Positions 12,401 through 24,251 of a stretch of DNA of 64,000 nucleotides are shown piece after piece; position 1 is the stretch's first letter, and every line of letters starts with the position of its first letter. The notes beneath the pieces are model-generated. The model worked only from the letters and a program-made list of their open reading frames with translations. It did no database searches and was not told the origin of the DNA. Location: contig JADCRB010000043.1 of NCBI GenBank assembly GCA_021464245.1, forward strand, positions 5,264,794-5,328,793, given 5' to 3'. The DNA is from Carallia brachiata. Taxonomy: Eukaryota; Streptophyta; Magnoliopsida; Malpighiales; Rhizophoraceae. The position numbers and the translations under genes are program-made.

Positions 12401-13227
12401 TTAAAGGTTGGGAAGAAGATAGTTAATTAAATTGACTGCCGTATCAAAAGCGTAATGCCAATATTTGAGAGGAAGATTAGCATGGGCTAACAACATGAGA
12501 CTCGTATCGACTATTTGGTGAATTTTTTGTTCAGCCAGACCATTCAGTGCATGAGTGTAAGAGTAGGCTAGACGATGTTGAATGCCACATTTTGTAAAAT
12601 AAGTGGTCAATTTTTGATACTCAGCCACCAAAATCAAATTGAAAAGATTTGATATTGGCATTAAATTGACGTTTAACTAAATAAAGATTCAAAATTAAGA
12701 TATGTAGGAAAAACATCACTTTTATTTTTTAAAAAATAAATCCATGTATACTTGGTATAATCATCAACAAAGAGAACAAAATACCTAAAACCAATAGGAG
12801 ATTGTTGGGGTGCAGGACCCCAAACGTCAGAATGTATTAATGCAAATGGAGTTGAAATATTATGATCAATTGAAGGTAAAGGAAATTTGGACAATTTGCC
12901 TAAAGGACACGATGGACAAACACTAGACGAAGAATGTGACGATGATGACAAATCATGCTTTTGTAGAACATGAGAGAGAACACGATGGTGTAGGTGGCCT
13001 AGACAAGCATGCCATTCATCAAAGGAAGTCTTCTCACCCAATAATGCTTGCTTCAGTAATGGAGGAAAAACATACAGACCATTCTCACTGGGACCGCGTA
13101 ACAGGATTACCTTGCTCACCTGATCCTTAACCAAAAAATGAGACGGCGAAAATTCAAAGAAACAAGAATTATCAATAGCAAATTTTTGCACAGAAAGTAA
13201 GAATTTGGTAAGTTTAGGAACCAGCAA
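12401..13227 (-). pseudogene. Copia pre-integrase and integrase, broken
   Basis: Frame 13,227-12,673 has the GAG pre-integrase zinc motif (H-x-C-L-G-H-L-H, then C-P-S-C) followed by the first two integrase catalytic Asp residues in LIHSDVWGP and VDDYTKYTW. After a frame break, 12,661-12,401 supplies NGLAEQK, where Glu is the third acidic residue of the DDE core. The continuation to 11,885 reads like the integrase C-terminal linker in several frames. Joining DNA into a host genome would be its job; it is not intact here. Confidence 0.8.
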
Positions 13228-13713
13228 AACATCTTTTAAAGAAAATTATTTGTTCGTGTAGAATAAACAATACTGCCAGACTAAGAAATTTGCAAACCTT
13301 TACCATTACCAACTCAGATTTGGTCTCCTCTAGTGTAGTCACTTACAATGCTCAAATTTGAAATATCAGGAGTCATGTGATGTGTTGCTCCTGTGTCTGG
13401 ATACCATGGAAGAAATTGACTGCCTGATTGATATGGCGGTTGAGGCAGCATGGGTGAGGGAGATGGTAACCATGGTTGCTGTAAGGAACTGCCAGCCGAA
13501 GCAATGTTAGCTTGAGCATTAGATAATTGACAAAGAGCATAACACCGGCGACACCTATCAACTGTGCGATTTTTGTAGCCACATATTGATAGGGGCCTTT
13601 ATTGTTGCGTCTTGGATTGTCGCAAGTCATGGGTCGGTTTTGATTATTGGTGGGATGGACAAGCCAGTTACTTGAAGATAACGATGAGCCCTGTTGCTTG
13701 AAGGCGAGGTTAG

Positions 13714-14435
13714 CTAAAGGACCTTCTTGGGAGCTTTTGGGTAAATTTCATGAGCTAGGAGTTGGCCATGTAGCTTATGAAAAGACACAGGTTGGCCTCT
13801 TAACTTGAGGGCAGTGATGCTAGAGTGATATTCACTCCCAATATTGTGATATATAATCGCATTAAACTCAGCTTCAGATAGGGTACATCCCGCAGCAGTG
13901 ACTTCATCGGCCAATGCTTTTGTCTTTTGTAAATATTGAGATACAGTCATATATTTTTTCTTCAATTCTTGCAACTCAATATTGAGTTGAAGTTGGTGAT
14001 TCTGAGATATAAACCAAAGGCATTTGCTAATGCATTCCAAGCTTGATATGATGATTGCAAACCAATAACATAGAGAAAAACTTCTCTGATAATGAGGAAA
14101 AAATCTAGGATAAAAGAAGCTAGTCCTTTTGAAACCAAGAATAAAATTCAAGATTCGGTATCATTATGGTGGGAGTAGTTGAAGAGGGAATAGTTTTTGG
14201 AGGAGTGACCATAGACCCATCAATAAAGCCCATCAAATTTTGATAATTGAGTAAGAGAATGAACTGAGTTTTCCAAGCTAAATAGTTATGAGAGTTGAGT
14301 TTGACGGAGAATGACTGGTTTGTGGTTATAGAATTTGATGAGAAGATTGTTGAACCAGGAAAAGAGTTTGTGGAGATATTGGAAGAGAAGAGAAGAAGAA
14401 GAAGAGGAAGAGGAGGACATTGAAGAGAAGGCCAT
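13714..14435 (-). pseudogene. Copia gag remnant
   Basis: From ATG 14,435 the frame starts with a Ser-rich MAFSSMSSS stretch and is soon broken. The conserved part of a Copia (UBN2-type) gag lies at about 14,000-13,714, with YLQKTKALADEVTAAG and the following IIYHNIGSEYHSS. The zinc-knuckle region near 13,373-13,640 is poorly preserved. Confidence 0.7.
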
Positions 14436-14473
14436 TTTTTTTTTTTTAATACTAGGCTTTAGGCTATGATACG

Positions 14474-14670
14474 ATGTAATGTTTTTGGTTTCATTGATTC
14501 ATTCAAGGTGTACAACCCAGTATATATACAAAGTGGGTGAACGAAGAGATTACAATGCAGCCCGAAAATAGGAAGTAAGTTGCGAAAGATAAAACTAAGC
14601 TAATTCTTGAGTAACTTTGGCGAAGTCTTGGGCAATTTGAGTTGCCGTTGTGGGTGATCAGCTAATGTAC
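14474..14670 (-). repeat. Probable 5' LTR of the Copia remnant
   Basis: It is placed by the primer binding site immediately to its left (about 14,464-14,474) and by change of sequence character near 14,670. No second LTR exists in the window to confirm its ends, so the coordinates are approximate. Confidence 0.4.
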
Positions 14671-15231
14671 CCAACCTTTTGTCCGATAGGAAATATAATA
14701 TCGACCCAACCCTTTTTTTTTAAAAAAAATTAATTACTTCAATTAATAGTTTAAAAGTGATATAAGTTATTTAATGATTATTATTTGAAGTGGTAGTCTA
14801 GTTGGTGATCCGATGATTTCTCCCCTCAGTAGCCCAAAGTTGTACTTTAAATTGTCAGAGATGTTTTATACTGTGCGCGTTATGGTTCTAAACTTATTAA
14901 CACGACGCTTAGGCAAGGGATGCTTACTCAGACTTAACAACAGGTGACTTCGGCCTCGACTCACAAGTGCAATGATATACATACTAACAATCATCTTTTT
15001 TTGAGTTTCCAAAAAAAATGTTTTTTGATGATTAAATTAAAAAATAAAAAAAAACAGATGAATTATCATATACTATAAGATTGTATAACTATTTTGAATT
15101 ACCTAAAGTAACGTCACCTAATACTACCATTTTTTTATTGGTTGACATTGGTTGACATGGATAAGACGATATATCAATTTTGAAAAAAATTAAAATATAA
15201 ACATAATATGTACACGACTATTTAAATATAA

Positions 15232-15279
<48 letters not shown>

Positions 15280-15899
15280 TTATATACATACATATAATAT
15301 AAATTATAATAAATTTTAGATTAAATTTATATTTTTTTTAGTGTGTTAAAATTTCATAATATATATGGATTATTAATGCACGAGAACATACAAATTAAAA
15401 AAAAAAAACAATCAAATCCTCCTTCCCTGTCTCTCTCTCTCTCTCTTCCCATCGCATTTCAAAATTTTTTTAAACAAAAGGATGGCCTATCGGAGATGGC
15501 CGACAGTCCATCATCACATTTCTTTTTACATTTTTTTATTTTTTTTTTATAAAATGAGTTTCTAGTGCATTCGAAATGGGTTCTTGGTATATTTAAGATG
15601 TGTACAAATATTGCCTAATTTTTTTCTCATTATTTTATTTGCAGACACGTTTTTAACATATCGGACACATATATGTTGTGGTATAATACGTATCTGACAT
15701 GAACACTTCGGCAAATTTGTCCTGTCCGTGCTACTTACTTGGTTTTTGAGTACGGTCATCCAACCCCAATACATATATAGAGAAAATAAAATTAGTAGGG
15801 GGTGAAATTTAAATCTCTCATTTCTAACTTGAAGGTAGTACCTGTAACTAAGCTAAGCTACACCAACTTTCTTCTTTTATTTTTTTTTGGCAACGATTT

Positions 15900-16178
15900 T
15901 CACTGTCTTCTATAGTTGGGCATCGGATTGTTTGAGAGCAAAATCCGCAGGTCGTCAGAACCTATCTTCTGGTTTTGCCTTTTTTTTTTACCATCCAATG
16001 CGTAAATAGGCAATTTAACGAGGCTGCTTGTGCTCTAGCTAAGGTTGCTTTGTCACGTACAGAAGAGGCAATATGGCAACGAGATAGTATAAAGTTTCAG
16101 TATATTATTGACAATAATTTATTGTACATTAAGTTTGTATCAAAGTTACCATGTAGTCCATATGATGGTATGAAATAG
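15900..16178 (+). pseudogene. RNase H-like (RVT_3 type) retroelement remnant, copy B
   Basis: This is the best preserved of three copies. The frame 15,975-16,178 contains CVNRQFNEAACALAKVAL, resembling the C-terminal helix of RVT_3 RNase H-like domains found in plant non-LTR reverse transcriptases. Just upstream, ESDCLRA-like words occur in a shifted frame. No reverse transcriptase accompanies it. Confidence 0.5.
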
Positions 16179-16529
16179 TTTTTTTTTTTAATTTAATATT
16201 CTAATAGACTATATTACTTTGTTCCTATTTTGATTCTACTAAAAAAACCTCACTAAATGTACTCCTACAGTATAATTGTTGTTTCTTCTCTCATTGACCA
16301 AGATGTACAAATTATCTGAATAAATGAAAGTTTATTTTCCACTAAAAAACGAAAGTGCATGACTATGTAACGCATTTTTTCTCTCTATTTTTAACACGTT
16401 TAGACGCGCCGTTCACGCCAATTGAGTATCTATCAAATAGAGACGTGAATCCACATTTACAAAAGCAATGACGATGGTCGAATAAGAAAGATTAGTATAT
16501 GATCTCCCAATAAAATTGTAACTTTACCA

Positions 16530-16960
16530 ACTGCTTAGTTCAATTGGTTTATTATTATCTGAGGTAGTAGTCAATGATAATCTAGCGTATTTCCTTATAT
16601 CTGATCCAAATTCGAGTCCCAGTACCAGCTCTTAAGATAACATCAGTGTCTCCTCCCTAATCAGCTTGCAGTGCGGAACTGGTTTACAATTCGTTAACAC
16701 CATATCGGTTTAAGGAGTCGCATTTGGATCTGGTGGTGCTCCGATGGTGGGTTTGCCCTTTGGGGGGTAGAATAAGATATCCAACGATCCAAATGCCGAT
16801 TTCAGTTCAAAGATCTGATAATCGACATATTTGTAATGAATTTTTTTTTTACTCAAAAAAAAAAAAAAAGCTCAATTGGTTTATTGATTTTGTGTCAAGG
16901 AAAGAATCAGCCAATCAGGGGTTCGATCTCCAGTAGAAAAAAAAAAATTGTGACCTTGGA
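16530..16960 (+). mobile_element. tRNA-derived SINE-like sequences (two, adjacent)
   Basis: Two places pair an A-box-like word (TAGTTCAATTGGT near 16,537; AGCTCAATTGGT near 16,870) with a B-box-like word 50-70 bp later (AATTCGAGTCCC near 16,611; GGGTTCGATCTCC near 16,919). Both are followed by A-rich tails. These are internal RNA polymerase III promoter signatures of SINEs. No tRNA cloverleaf could be drawn, so this is not a tRNA gene. Confidence 0.4.
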
Positions 16961-16999
16961 GCATAGCGACTCTAAAATACCCTAAATGCGTCACGTCCG

Positions 17000-18360
17000 T
17001 AGGAGTGAATTTGCTCTTAATATCACCTTGGGAGGGACCTGGTTTCAGTTGGCCTGTAATTGATCCAGAAACCGCAATGACAAAAAGAAAAAAAAAAAAA
17101 TTTTTGAACGAATCCAGTTTATCTTTGTGTAAAAATCCGAATAAAAAAATAAAGAAAAAAAATGCTATTAAGGTCTGAGTCACATTATTTTGGAAATTTT
17201 CTTGTCCAAAATCATGAAAATGCAGAAATTTTCCTGCTTGGTTAGCTCTTTTAATTTTCCGTTAACATTGCAACTTGATGTTTAAAATATACTATTTCGT
17301 ATAATAATAGGTTCGTTTTTTAAAAATTGAAAGTTAATATTATATTAGCGAAGTTATTGGAATCTTTCTAGAAAGTATATGAAAAAAATTCCCCTCTTCG
17401 ATCAATTTTTAAATCGATCATTCTTTGCACTCTTTTTTTTTTAGTGCACCACTACTTGATAACGCATGTAATGCATCCAACGAGCCTAAACGTTTAAAAA
17501 AAAAAAAGGAAATGAAAGAGAAAAGGCTAGTAAAATGAGTTTATAAAGACAAATTGGTTACCATCGTTTATCTGATGAATCAACATGTGGTTAGGAACTG
17601 ATATCCTTTAATAAAATCTCAAATTTGAATCTTATGAATGAAAAAAATAGCGCTGAGAAGTCGCTTTCAGTATAGGTTTGACAATGCTCGGATTGAATTA
17701 GTCGGAGTTCAATAAGACTTACCGGATACCAGAAAATGGCCCAAAGAAAAGATAAATTGTTTACACGATGTTATCGATGAAACTTTGCTTTGATCAACGA
17801 AAGGAAAAACACATATATTCGTTTAAGTAATTTTTTTTTTATTTTTGCGCGAGTGTACCTTCACATGAATTGTAATAATTTCTTCAGTAAAAAAAAGTTT
17901 AAAATTTAAATTTTTTTGAAATGAATAAAGAATATTCGCTACCATTTTAGACCAAAGGCTCCTCTAGGTATAAGCCAACCAATATATGTGATTTTCCATT
18001 GATAGATCAAAGCAAAGAGATACTGAAACAGAAATTTGAAAAAAAAAATTAATATAGTGGTACGAGAATTTGAATGTTAATATGCTAGATATTGAATTTC
18101 AATTAATATCCTTCAATTACTGGCATATTTTCCTGTTTTTTTGCTTTTTTTGGTAAAATAAATTGAAAAGTAAAGATAGCACCTTATAATTTTATTAGAG
18201 AGGATTATTTCCTCACACAATACTCACAAACACAGGGGTTGACCCATGTTACTGAATCTATGAAGAAGCATTTTTTATAATACCCAAAAATAGAATTTAA
18301 TCTCTTCTACAATTGTATAAGTCGAAGTGTACCTTTAACTTAATTTGTGCATCTTTTTCT
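17000..18360. other. Gene-free AT-rich stretch in copy B
   Basis: Many A/T homopolymers and no credible reading frame. From about 18,050 it begins to match copy A near 2,640-2,960 (block Y). I see no promoter, RNA gene or repeat with defined ends. Confidence 0.4.
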
Positions 18361-20696
18361 ATTGATATGAACTTTTATTATACTTTGCTTAATTGTACTC
18401 TTATGTAAACGTGCACCCAACCATCGGATATGGTCAATGTCATTACTCATAGCCACCTGATGCTGATATTCACAAATCTAAATTGCAATGATGTATTGTC
18501 AATAATCAAGGCCGAATCCACTGAATATAAAAGGAAAAAATTCTGTAGTTACGCAACGGTAGGAATAAAATTGATATGTGAATATAAATTACTGAATCGA
18601 AAAAAATGTATTAAATTGAAAAAAAAAGATAACTGTTAAATTAACTGCACGTCTTCTGTGTATCGTAGATTGCATACTTTCGTAGTCGTCTTGATAGAAA
18701 ATTATTACGGATATGTCAGTTATCGAATTGTGGGCTGAAACTAGAATAATTTTCATTTAGTGTGTTTTATTTAACCCAACTCATAAGAAGACACCCTCCA
18801 TTCAAATATTGTTGGGTCTAACAGACCTCTTTAGTTAATTATGATGATTATCGAGTTTAAAACTAGTATAGTATATGCATAGTCAAATTGATAGTCAAAG
18901 GAGAAGCATTGCCTCCATACACAATTATTAAAATTTAAACTCAAGTCAGATATAAGAAATTATGTTAAATTATTAATAAATTATCACTTTAAATGATATA
19001 TAATTAATCACTGTATATACATAAAGGGAGAGCCCCATTCTATGATTCTCCCATTCATTCACCGTTAGGACTCATCAGTTAATGTAATAATAAAAAAGTA
19101 CAATAATTAATAAATGAGGCAAGGTGGGTGGGCTATTTAGTTTGTGAGAAAATGATCGAAAAAGAAACTGATTAAAAAATTTTAGTAAAAAAATTTATTA
19201 TTATTTTATTAATTATTATTTGTTTATAACTTTCTTATTAATTTAAATAATACTATTTTCTTGTAACTTTTTCTCTCACAAATTATTATTTATTTTTCTT
19301 TGTAATCATTTTGTTTCTTACGACATTCTCGTCAATTCAAATAATCTTTTTTCATACAAATTTTTCTCTCATAAATTACTATTTATTTAATTTTTCTAAT
19401 CTTTTTTTTTTCTTACATCTTTCTTACCAGTCTAGACAACTTTATTTTCTTATAAATTTTTTTCTCATAATTTTCTAACAATCCAAACTTAATTCTCCGG
19501 GGAATCAAACACCACATATGTCCTTCACTCATGCTAACTAAAGTCAATGCATACATTTAATATTCCCATAACATGAGGCTAAATTTGTTTTTCTGAAAAA
19601 AAGAAGAACAAAAAGAAAGCAAATGTGACGTTTTATAATTTTATTAAAAAATTTTGTAACTTTGTACTTAAAAGAAGTGCAAAAATTTCAAATAATTACA
19701 ATATTCTTGGTATTATTTGGTGATTTGCAAAATTCGGTTCAATTGCTTGATTATAGCAGAATTTGAACCCGCCATTTTCTGAGGCCGAAATATTCTTTCA
19801 TGAATTTCTCATGCTATCCATCATTATTCCTAGTGGAGGCTAAAATATTCTGCCGTTATGGGAATATGTTGTGCGCGCTTTGACCCTCGAAATCAAAAAA
19901 GACTCCACAGTTATGAGCCTTTTGCAGTACTAGTTTGTCGTTTTTTTTATCCACCATTACTCTTTTTCCACACCTTGTTGTTTCTTCTAATAAAGTCTGA
20001 ACTCAACCTATAAATTTTTTTTTTTTAAAAAGGAAAAAAAGGGTTATATTTTTTGTTGAAGCTAAATGGTTTAGTTGATGTAACAACCTGTGATTTATAG
20101 TTTCGGATAAACCAACGATAATTAAAAATTAAAATTGATAGCTGATTACTTTGGTTAAAAATAGTATATGGCTGAAAAATTACGCAATCAAATTGATTAT
20201 TGCGTTTTTTTTTTTCATTCAGGTTTCTTGCCTAATATCAATAATGTGAATGTACAACAAGGTGTCATTACAGTCTTTGGTAACTTGTGGCACATTTTGT
20301 TTTATTTGTTGTATAGTTTTTCATATTTATTGCACATAATGAACTTCAATTTCAAACAAAAAAATAAATAGATTTTTAATGTTATCTGAGTCAAGCCTTT
20401 ATATAAGAGTCTTTGTCTGAGAACTTTTTTCGTTAATAATATTAATAAATCGCTATTGTTTTTGTAGGAGCTAATTGCTCAATGCAACAACAAAAGGGAT
20501 CTGATCAGTTTTTGACAGGCTATATGTTTTTTTTTTTAATAAAAGGTTAATTGAGTCAAGATTAATGAGTTTTATCGAAGAAATAACTCTTTCCATTATT
20601 ATAAATTTTTATATCCTATTCTTGTGGATAAAATCTACATTTAATAAGATAAAACTCTAAGTTCTAAATTACTGAAGTGTCATAAGAAGCGTTTCT

Positions 20697-20701
20697 CTTC
20701 C
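20697..20701. repeat. Target-site duplication CTTCC, left
   Basis: CTTCC immediately precedes the 5' LTR and recurs at 26,902-26,906 immediately after the 3' LTR. The 5-bp length is standard for LTR retrotransposon integration and fixes the ends of element 2. Confidence 0.9.
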
Positions 20702-21743
20702 TGTAAACACCAAAAAAAAAAAAAAAAATCAATGCATGCCCTACATGAAAGCAACAAGTGCATGCATATGAAAATGATGATTTTCATTTGGTTGATGACC
20801 ATGCAAAATGTCAAAATTCAACCACCAAAGAGGGTCCTTACCTTATAGGATCCTACTCATGATGAATCATATGGAAATTTTAATTTCCATTTGATTGCAA
20901 AATGTCAAAATTCAACCACCAAAGAGGGTCCTTGCCTTGTAGGATCTTACTCATGATGAATCATATGGAAATTTTAATTTCCATTTGATTGCAAAATGTC
21001 AAAATTCAACCACCAAAGAGGGCCCTTGCCATGTATGATCCAAGTCATACAATTTTGGCATCCATCCTCCCCCAAAACCCTATAAATAGGGATCCCCTCA
21101 AAGCCTTTAAAATCATCCCAAGCAAAGCAAATCATTCATCTTCTAAAGCTTTGCATCTCTTCCTTTCTCTCTCTAAATATTTTGGGTGTATGCTCTCTAG
21201 CTGCCACTAAGTTGGATCCGCTAGATCAAAAACCCAAGATATTAAATATCCGAGTGGGATCAAGCCTCCTACGGCCCTCACCGGAGTCCAATCAATTCGA
21301 GTGGGATCAAGCCTCCTACGGCCCTCACCGGAGTCCAATCAGTTCGAGTGGGATCAAGCCAAGCCTCCTACGGCCCTCACCGAAGTCCATCCAATCCGAG
21401 TGGGATCAAGCCTCCTACGGCCCTCACCGAAGTCCATACAGTCCGAGTGGGATCAAGCCTCCTACGGCCCTCACCGGAGTTCAACTAATCCACTTGAGAT
21501 CAAGTCTCGGCCCTCAGTGGGATCCATTTCCTATAGTTCAAGTTCACGCTGTGGAAATTCACCATCTCTCGGTCAAGATTAAGCCTTCACGGCCTTTGAC
21601 TAAATTACACAGGAGCATTAATCGGAGGATCTACCCAGAGATCGACCCCACATAAATTTCTTTTTATTTTACAATTTTTTATTGTAATTTGTTTCTATAT
21701 TTTTGAGTCTAACTGTTACAGGCTCGAAATTTACAGCTTCACA
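20702..21743 (+). repeat. 5' LTR of element 2
   Basis: TGTAAACACC...TTCACA. It contains three tandem units of about 94 bp (starts near 20,803, 20,897, 20,991) and five units of 47 bp beginning GAGTGGGATCAAGC (about 21,252-21,490). A 5-bp insertion lies between the third and fourth 47-bp units and is absent from the 3' LTR. A palindromic TATA box CCCTATAAATAGGG lies at about 21,078-21,091. The LTR frames that look like GSSLLRPSPES repeats are just the 47-bp repeat translated. Confidence 0.92.
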
Positions 21744-21748
21744 ATTTT

Positions 21749-21767
21749 TGGCACGCTCGGTGGGACC
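21749..21767 (+). other. Primer binding site of element 2
   Basis: TGGCACGCTCGGTGGGACC starts five bases after the LTR end, the normal position for the tRNA primer site. The same motif is used by element 1 (8,145). Confidence 0.75.
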
Positions 21768-21842
21768 TCTCCGCCTCCCATCTTTTGCTCCTCTACAAAA
21801 AAAAATTAGCACGAATCCAACATCAACGTTGTCACAATCACG

Positions 21843-23230
21843 ATGACAAGCGCAACGAACACTGAAGACAGGATTGCAGAATTGGAAAGCAGAATTTTCC
21901 AACTGCTCAAAACTGTGGAAGAAAAAGATCAACAGATCGCTGCCCTCAAAGGAAAAGCTCCAATCCAAGTTGATCTCCAGACCCACGAGGAGCGACAATA
22001 TCCACCTGGTTTCACTCCAGAAGCGACACCAGCCGATGTCTTCAATGCTGAAAAACAACCAGGTAGTTCTACACAGCTGCCACCCTCAAATTTGTAGCTT
22101 CGCTATCTGTTCAACAATTGCAGGAAATGATAGCCAATACGATCCGACTGCAACAAGCTACATCCTTCCAAGGATCACAGATGTACGTCAAACCGTACAC
22201 CAGACGGATCGAAAGTCTCAACATGCCTCTGGGCTACCAGCCGCCCAAATTTCAACAATTCGACGGACGAGGCGATCCCAAACAGCACATCGCCCACTTC
22301 GTTGAAACCTGCAACAATGCAGGGACTTACGGAGATCTCTTGGTGAAGCAGTTTGTTCGTTCACTAAGGGAGAACGCTTTCACGTGGTTCATAAACCTTG
22401 AACCAGAATCAATCGACAGTTGGGAACAACTACAACGAGAGTTTCTCAACAGATTTTTCAGCACTCGGAGAACGGTGAGCATGATGGAGCTTACTAGTGC
22501 CAAACAAAGGAAAGGAGAGCCCGTTGTCGAATACATCAACAGATGGCGTGCTCTCAATCTAGACTGCAAAGATCATCTTACGGAGACTTCTGCTGTGGAA
22601 ATGTGCATCCAAGGGATGCACTGGGAGCTATTATACATCCTACAGGGCATCAAACCTCGAACTTTTGAGGAATTAGCAACTCGAGCGCATGACATGGAAA
22701 TAAGCATCAAGACCTCTGGAGGCACGATTCCCATCCAACTGGGCCAACATGGGGGCAAGAAAGTGATGACCATTGATGCTTCACCGATAAAAGTTGGAGC
22801 TAAAGCAAAAATGAGTCCTCCAGCGCTGACAAATCAACCAGAAAAGGGAAGGATGACCTTGCGAGAGTTGGAACAGAAGAAGTATCCATTCCCCGACTCC
22901 GACGTTCCAGACATTCTCGATCAACTTTTAGAAGCTAAGTTGATCAAACTCCCGGAATGTAAGCAACCCAATCACAAGAATCAGGTCAATAATCCAAAAT
23001 TCTGCAGGTATCACCGCACAATCAACCATCCAACCGAGAAGTGCTTCGTCTTAAAGGAGCTGATCTTGAAGCTCATAGACCAAAATAAAATCAATTTGGA
23101 CCAGGGAGACATAGTCTCAGTCAACCAGACTGCCGTCCCTTCAAATTCGTCAGAAGAAAGTCAACATGAAATTACGCTTGCATGCTGTCAACGCATCCCG
23201 ATCTGGTTCGATCAAACGGTAAACTTCTAA
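21843..23230 (+). pseudogene. Gag of element 2, one frameshift
   Basis: An 84-codon N-terminal frame (21,843-22,097) encodes a coiled coil (ELESRIFQLLKTVEEKDQ). One base is missing near 22,093 relative to element 1, which separates it from the 370-codon main frame (22,118-23,230). The main frame holds the Gypsy gag domain (F-T-W-F-I-N-L-E-P; F-L-N-R-F-F), CIQGMHWELLYILQG, and a finger FCRYHRTINHPTEKC near residues 288-302. Gag forms the particle that packages element RNA. The main frame may still be translatable from its own ATG at 22,118. Confidence 0.8.
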
Positions 23231-23727
23231 AATTGACTGTGTAAAAAAAAAAAAACAAAAAAAAGGCAAAAAAAAAAGATAGAAATAAAAAAAGGAAATA
23301 AAAAGAAAAACAAAAAAAAAGCAAAAAAAAAAGGTGCAAAAAAAAAAGCACGAAAAAAAAAGCCAAAAAAAAGAAAAAAAAAAAAAAAAGAAAATGTCTG
23401 AAACTTATGTGCAAGTTCAGAACCCTTCCACAAAATCCAAATCTAGATTCGGGGGCAGATCTCAAACCCCGATTCAAAACCCAACAAATCCAAATTCGGG
23501 GGCAAAATCCAAGTCCGAACCCAAATTCTAGTTCAAAATCCAAATCCAAATTCAAACTCGGGCCTAAAGCCCAAATTCAAATCCAGGCCCAAAAAGCCTA
23601 AACTCAAACCCTAGCCCAAAGCCCAAATTCACCAAATCTAAACTCGGGCTCAAAACCCAAATCCAAGTTCCAACTCATAGCCTAAATCCAGATTCGGGGC
23701 AAAGCCTAGACCCTGAATCAAAACTCA

Positions 23728-24000
23728 AGTCAACAGCTCAACACAGCTCACCAAAAGCTCACCAGCTCAACAGCTCAGCAGCTCACCAACTCAACAGCTC
23801 AGCAGCTCACCAAACAACTCAGCAGCTCAACAGCTCACCAGCTCAGCAGCCAAGCAGCTCAGCAGCTCAACAGCCAAGCAGCTCAACAGCTCAGCAGCTC
23901 AACAGCTCACCAGCTCAGCAGCTCAGCAGCCAAGCTTAACAACTCATCAGCTTAACAGCTCACCAGCTCGCCAGCTCAACAGCTCAGCAGTTCAACACAA
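23728..24000 (+). repeat. CAGCTCA minisatellite
   Basis: About 270 bp of degenerate tandem repeat built from the 10-mer AGCTCANCAG with variants (AACAGCTCACC, AGCCAAGCAG). It lies between gag and the TATA array. It has no stable reading frame of its own. Such internal tandem repeats are common in non-coding parts of plant Gypsy elements. Confidence 0.8.
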
Positions 24001-24002
24001 CA

Positions 24003-24230
24003 CTCTGGACTCGCACGAGTATAAAAGGCGACATCACAGTTCAACACTCCTGCCTCGCACGAGTAAAAAAGGCGACATCACAGTTCAACACTCCTGCCAC
24101 GCACGAGTATAAAAGGCGAACAGTTCAGCAACACACTCCTGCCTCGTACGAGTATAAAAGGCGACACTACAGTTCACCAAACTCCTGGCCCGCAGGAGTA
24201 TAAACTGTGAACGGCCCAAAAATATAAAAG
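24003..24230 (+). promoter_or_regulatory. Tandem array of TATA boxes upstream of the WOX frame
   Basis: Units of about 44-46 bp with consensus CTCGCACGAGTATAAAAGG then CGACATCACAGTTCAACACTCCTGC. TATA cores start at about 24,020, 24,108, 24,153 and 24,199, with a decayed one (GTAAAAAAGG) at about 24,064. A further TATAAAAG is at 24,223, 94 bp before an ATG (24,317). The spacing of last TATA box to a start codon is that of a plant core promoter. Whether the array drives transcription is an inference. Confidence 0.55.
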
Positions 24231-24251
24231 CGACGGAGGGTTTGAGTCTGA

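Larger units (their letters stand above)
11885..14680 (-). mobile_element. Copia LTR retrotransposon remnant
   Basis: Minus-strand element read from the right: LTR (about 14,474-14,670), altered primer binding site (GTATCATAGCC against the usual GGTATCAGAGCC), gag start at 14,435, gag, pre-integrase domain, integrase, then an integrase C-terminal region down to about 11,885. RT, RNase H and the other LTR are missing. The left break meets the TSB leader fragment. Many stops and frameshifts are present. Confidence 0.8.
14700..20696 (+). repeat. Duplicated block, copy B (X, Y, then inverted Z/W)
   Basis: X lies at about 15,380-15,790 and Y at about 18,360-18,540, both in the copy-A orientation. 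From about 19,600 the sequence follows copy-A block Z reversed (Z plus strand, 19,700-20,690). W plus strand resumes after the LTR element at 26,902-27,110. The simplest reading is an inversion of the W-Z segment between about 19,170 and 27,110 relative to copy A. It contains a (TA)n tract at about 15,236-15,275 and poly-T/A runs. No gene apart from the retroelement scraps listed separately. Confidence 0.65.

Noticed and set aside
16870..16935. tRNA gene
   Set aside because: A- and B-box-like words are present, but no acceptor stem or anticodon arm can be folded.
21182..21655. 157-codon frame with GSSLLRPSPES repeats in the LTR (also 26,343-26,736)
   Set aside because: It is the 47-bp LTR tandem repeat read as protein; the repeat occurs in all frames and the two LTRs break it differently.
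23227..23601. Lys-rich and Phe-rich frames after gag of element 2
   Set aside because: A-rich low-complexity and degenerate CCAAATTC repeats; no domain, no conservation with element 1.
23728..24210. CRISPR-like regularly spaced repeats
   Set aside because: The repeats are contiguous and degenerate, with no unique spacers, in a plant retrotransposon; not a CRISPR array.
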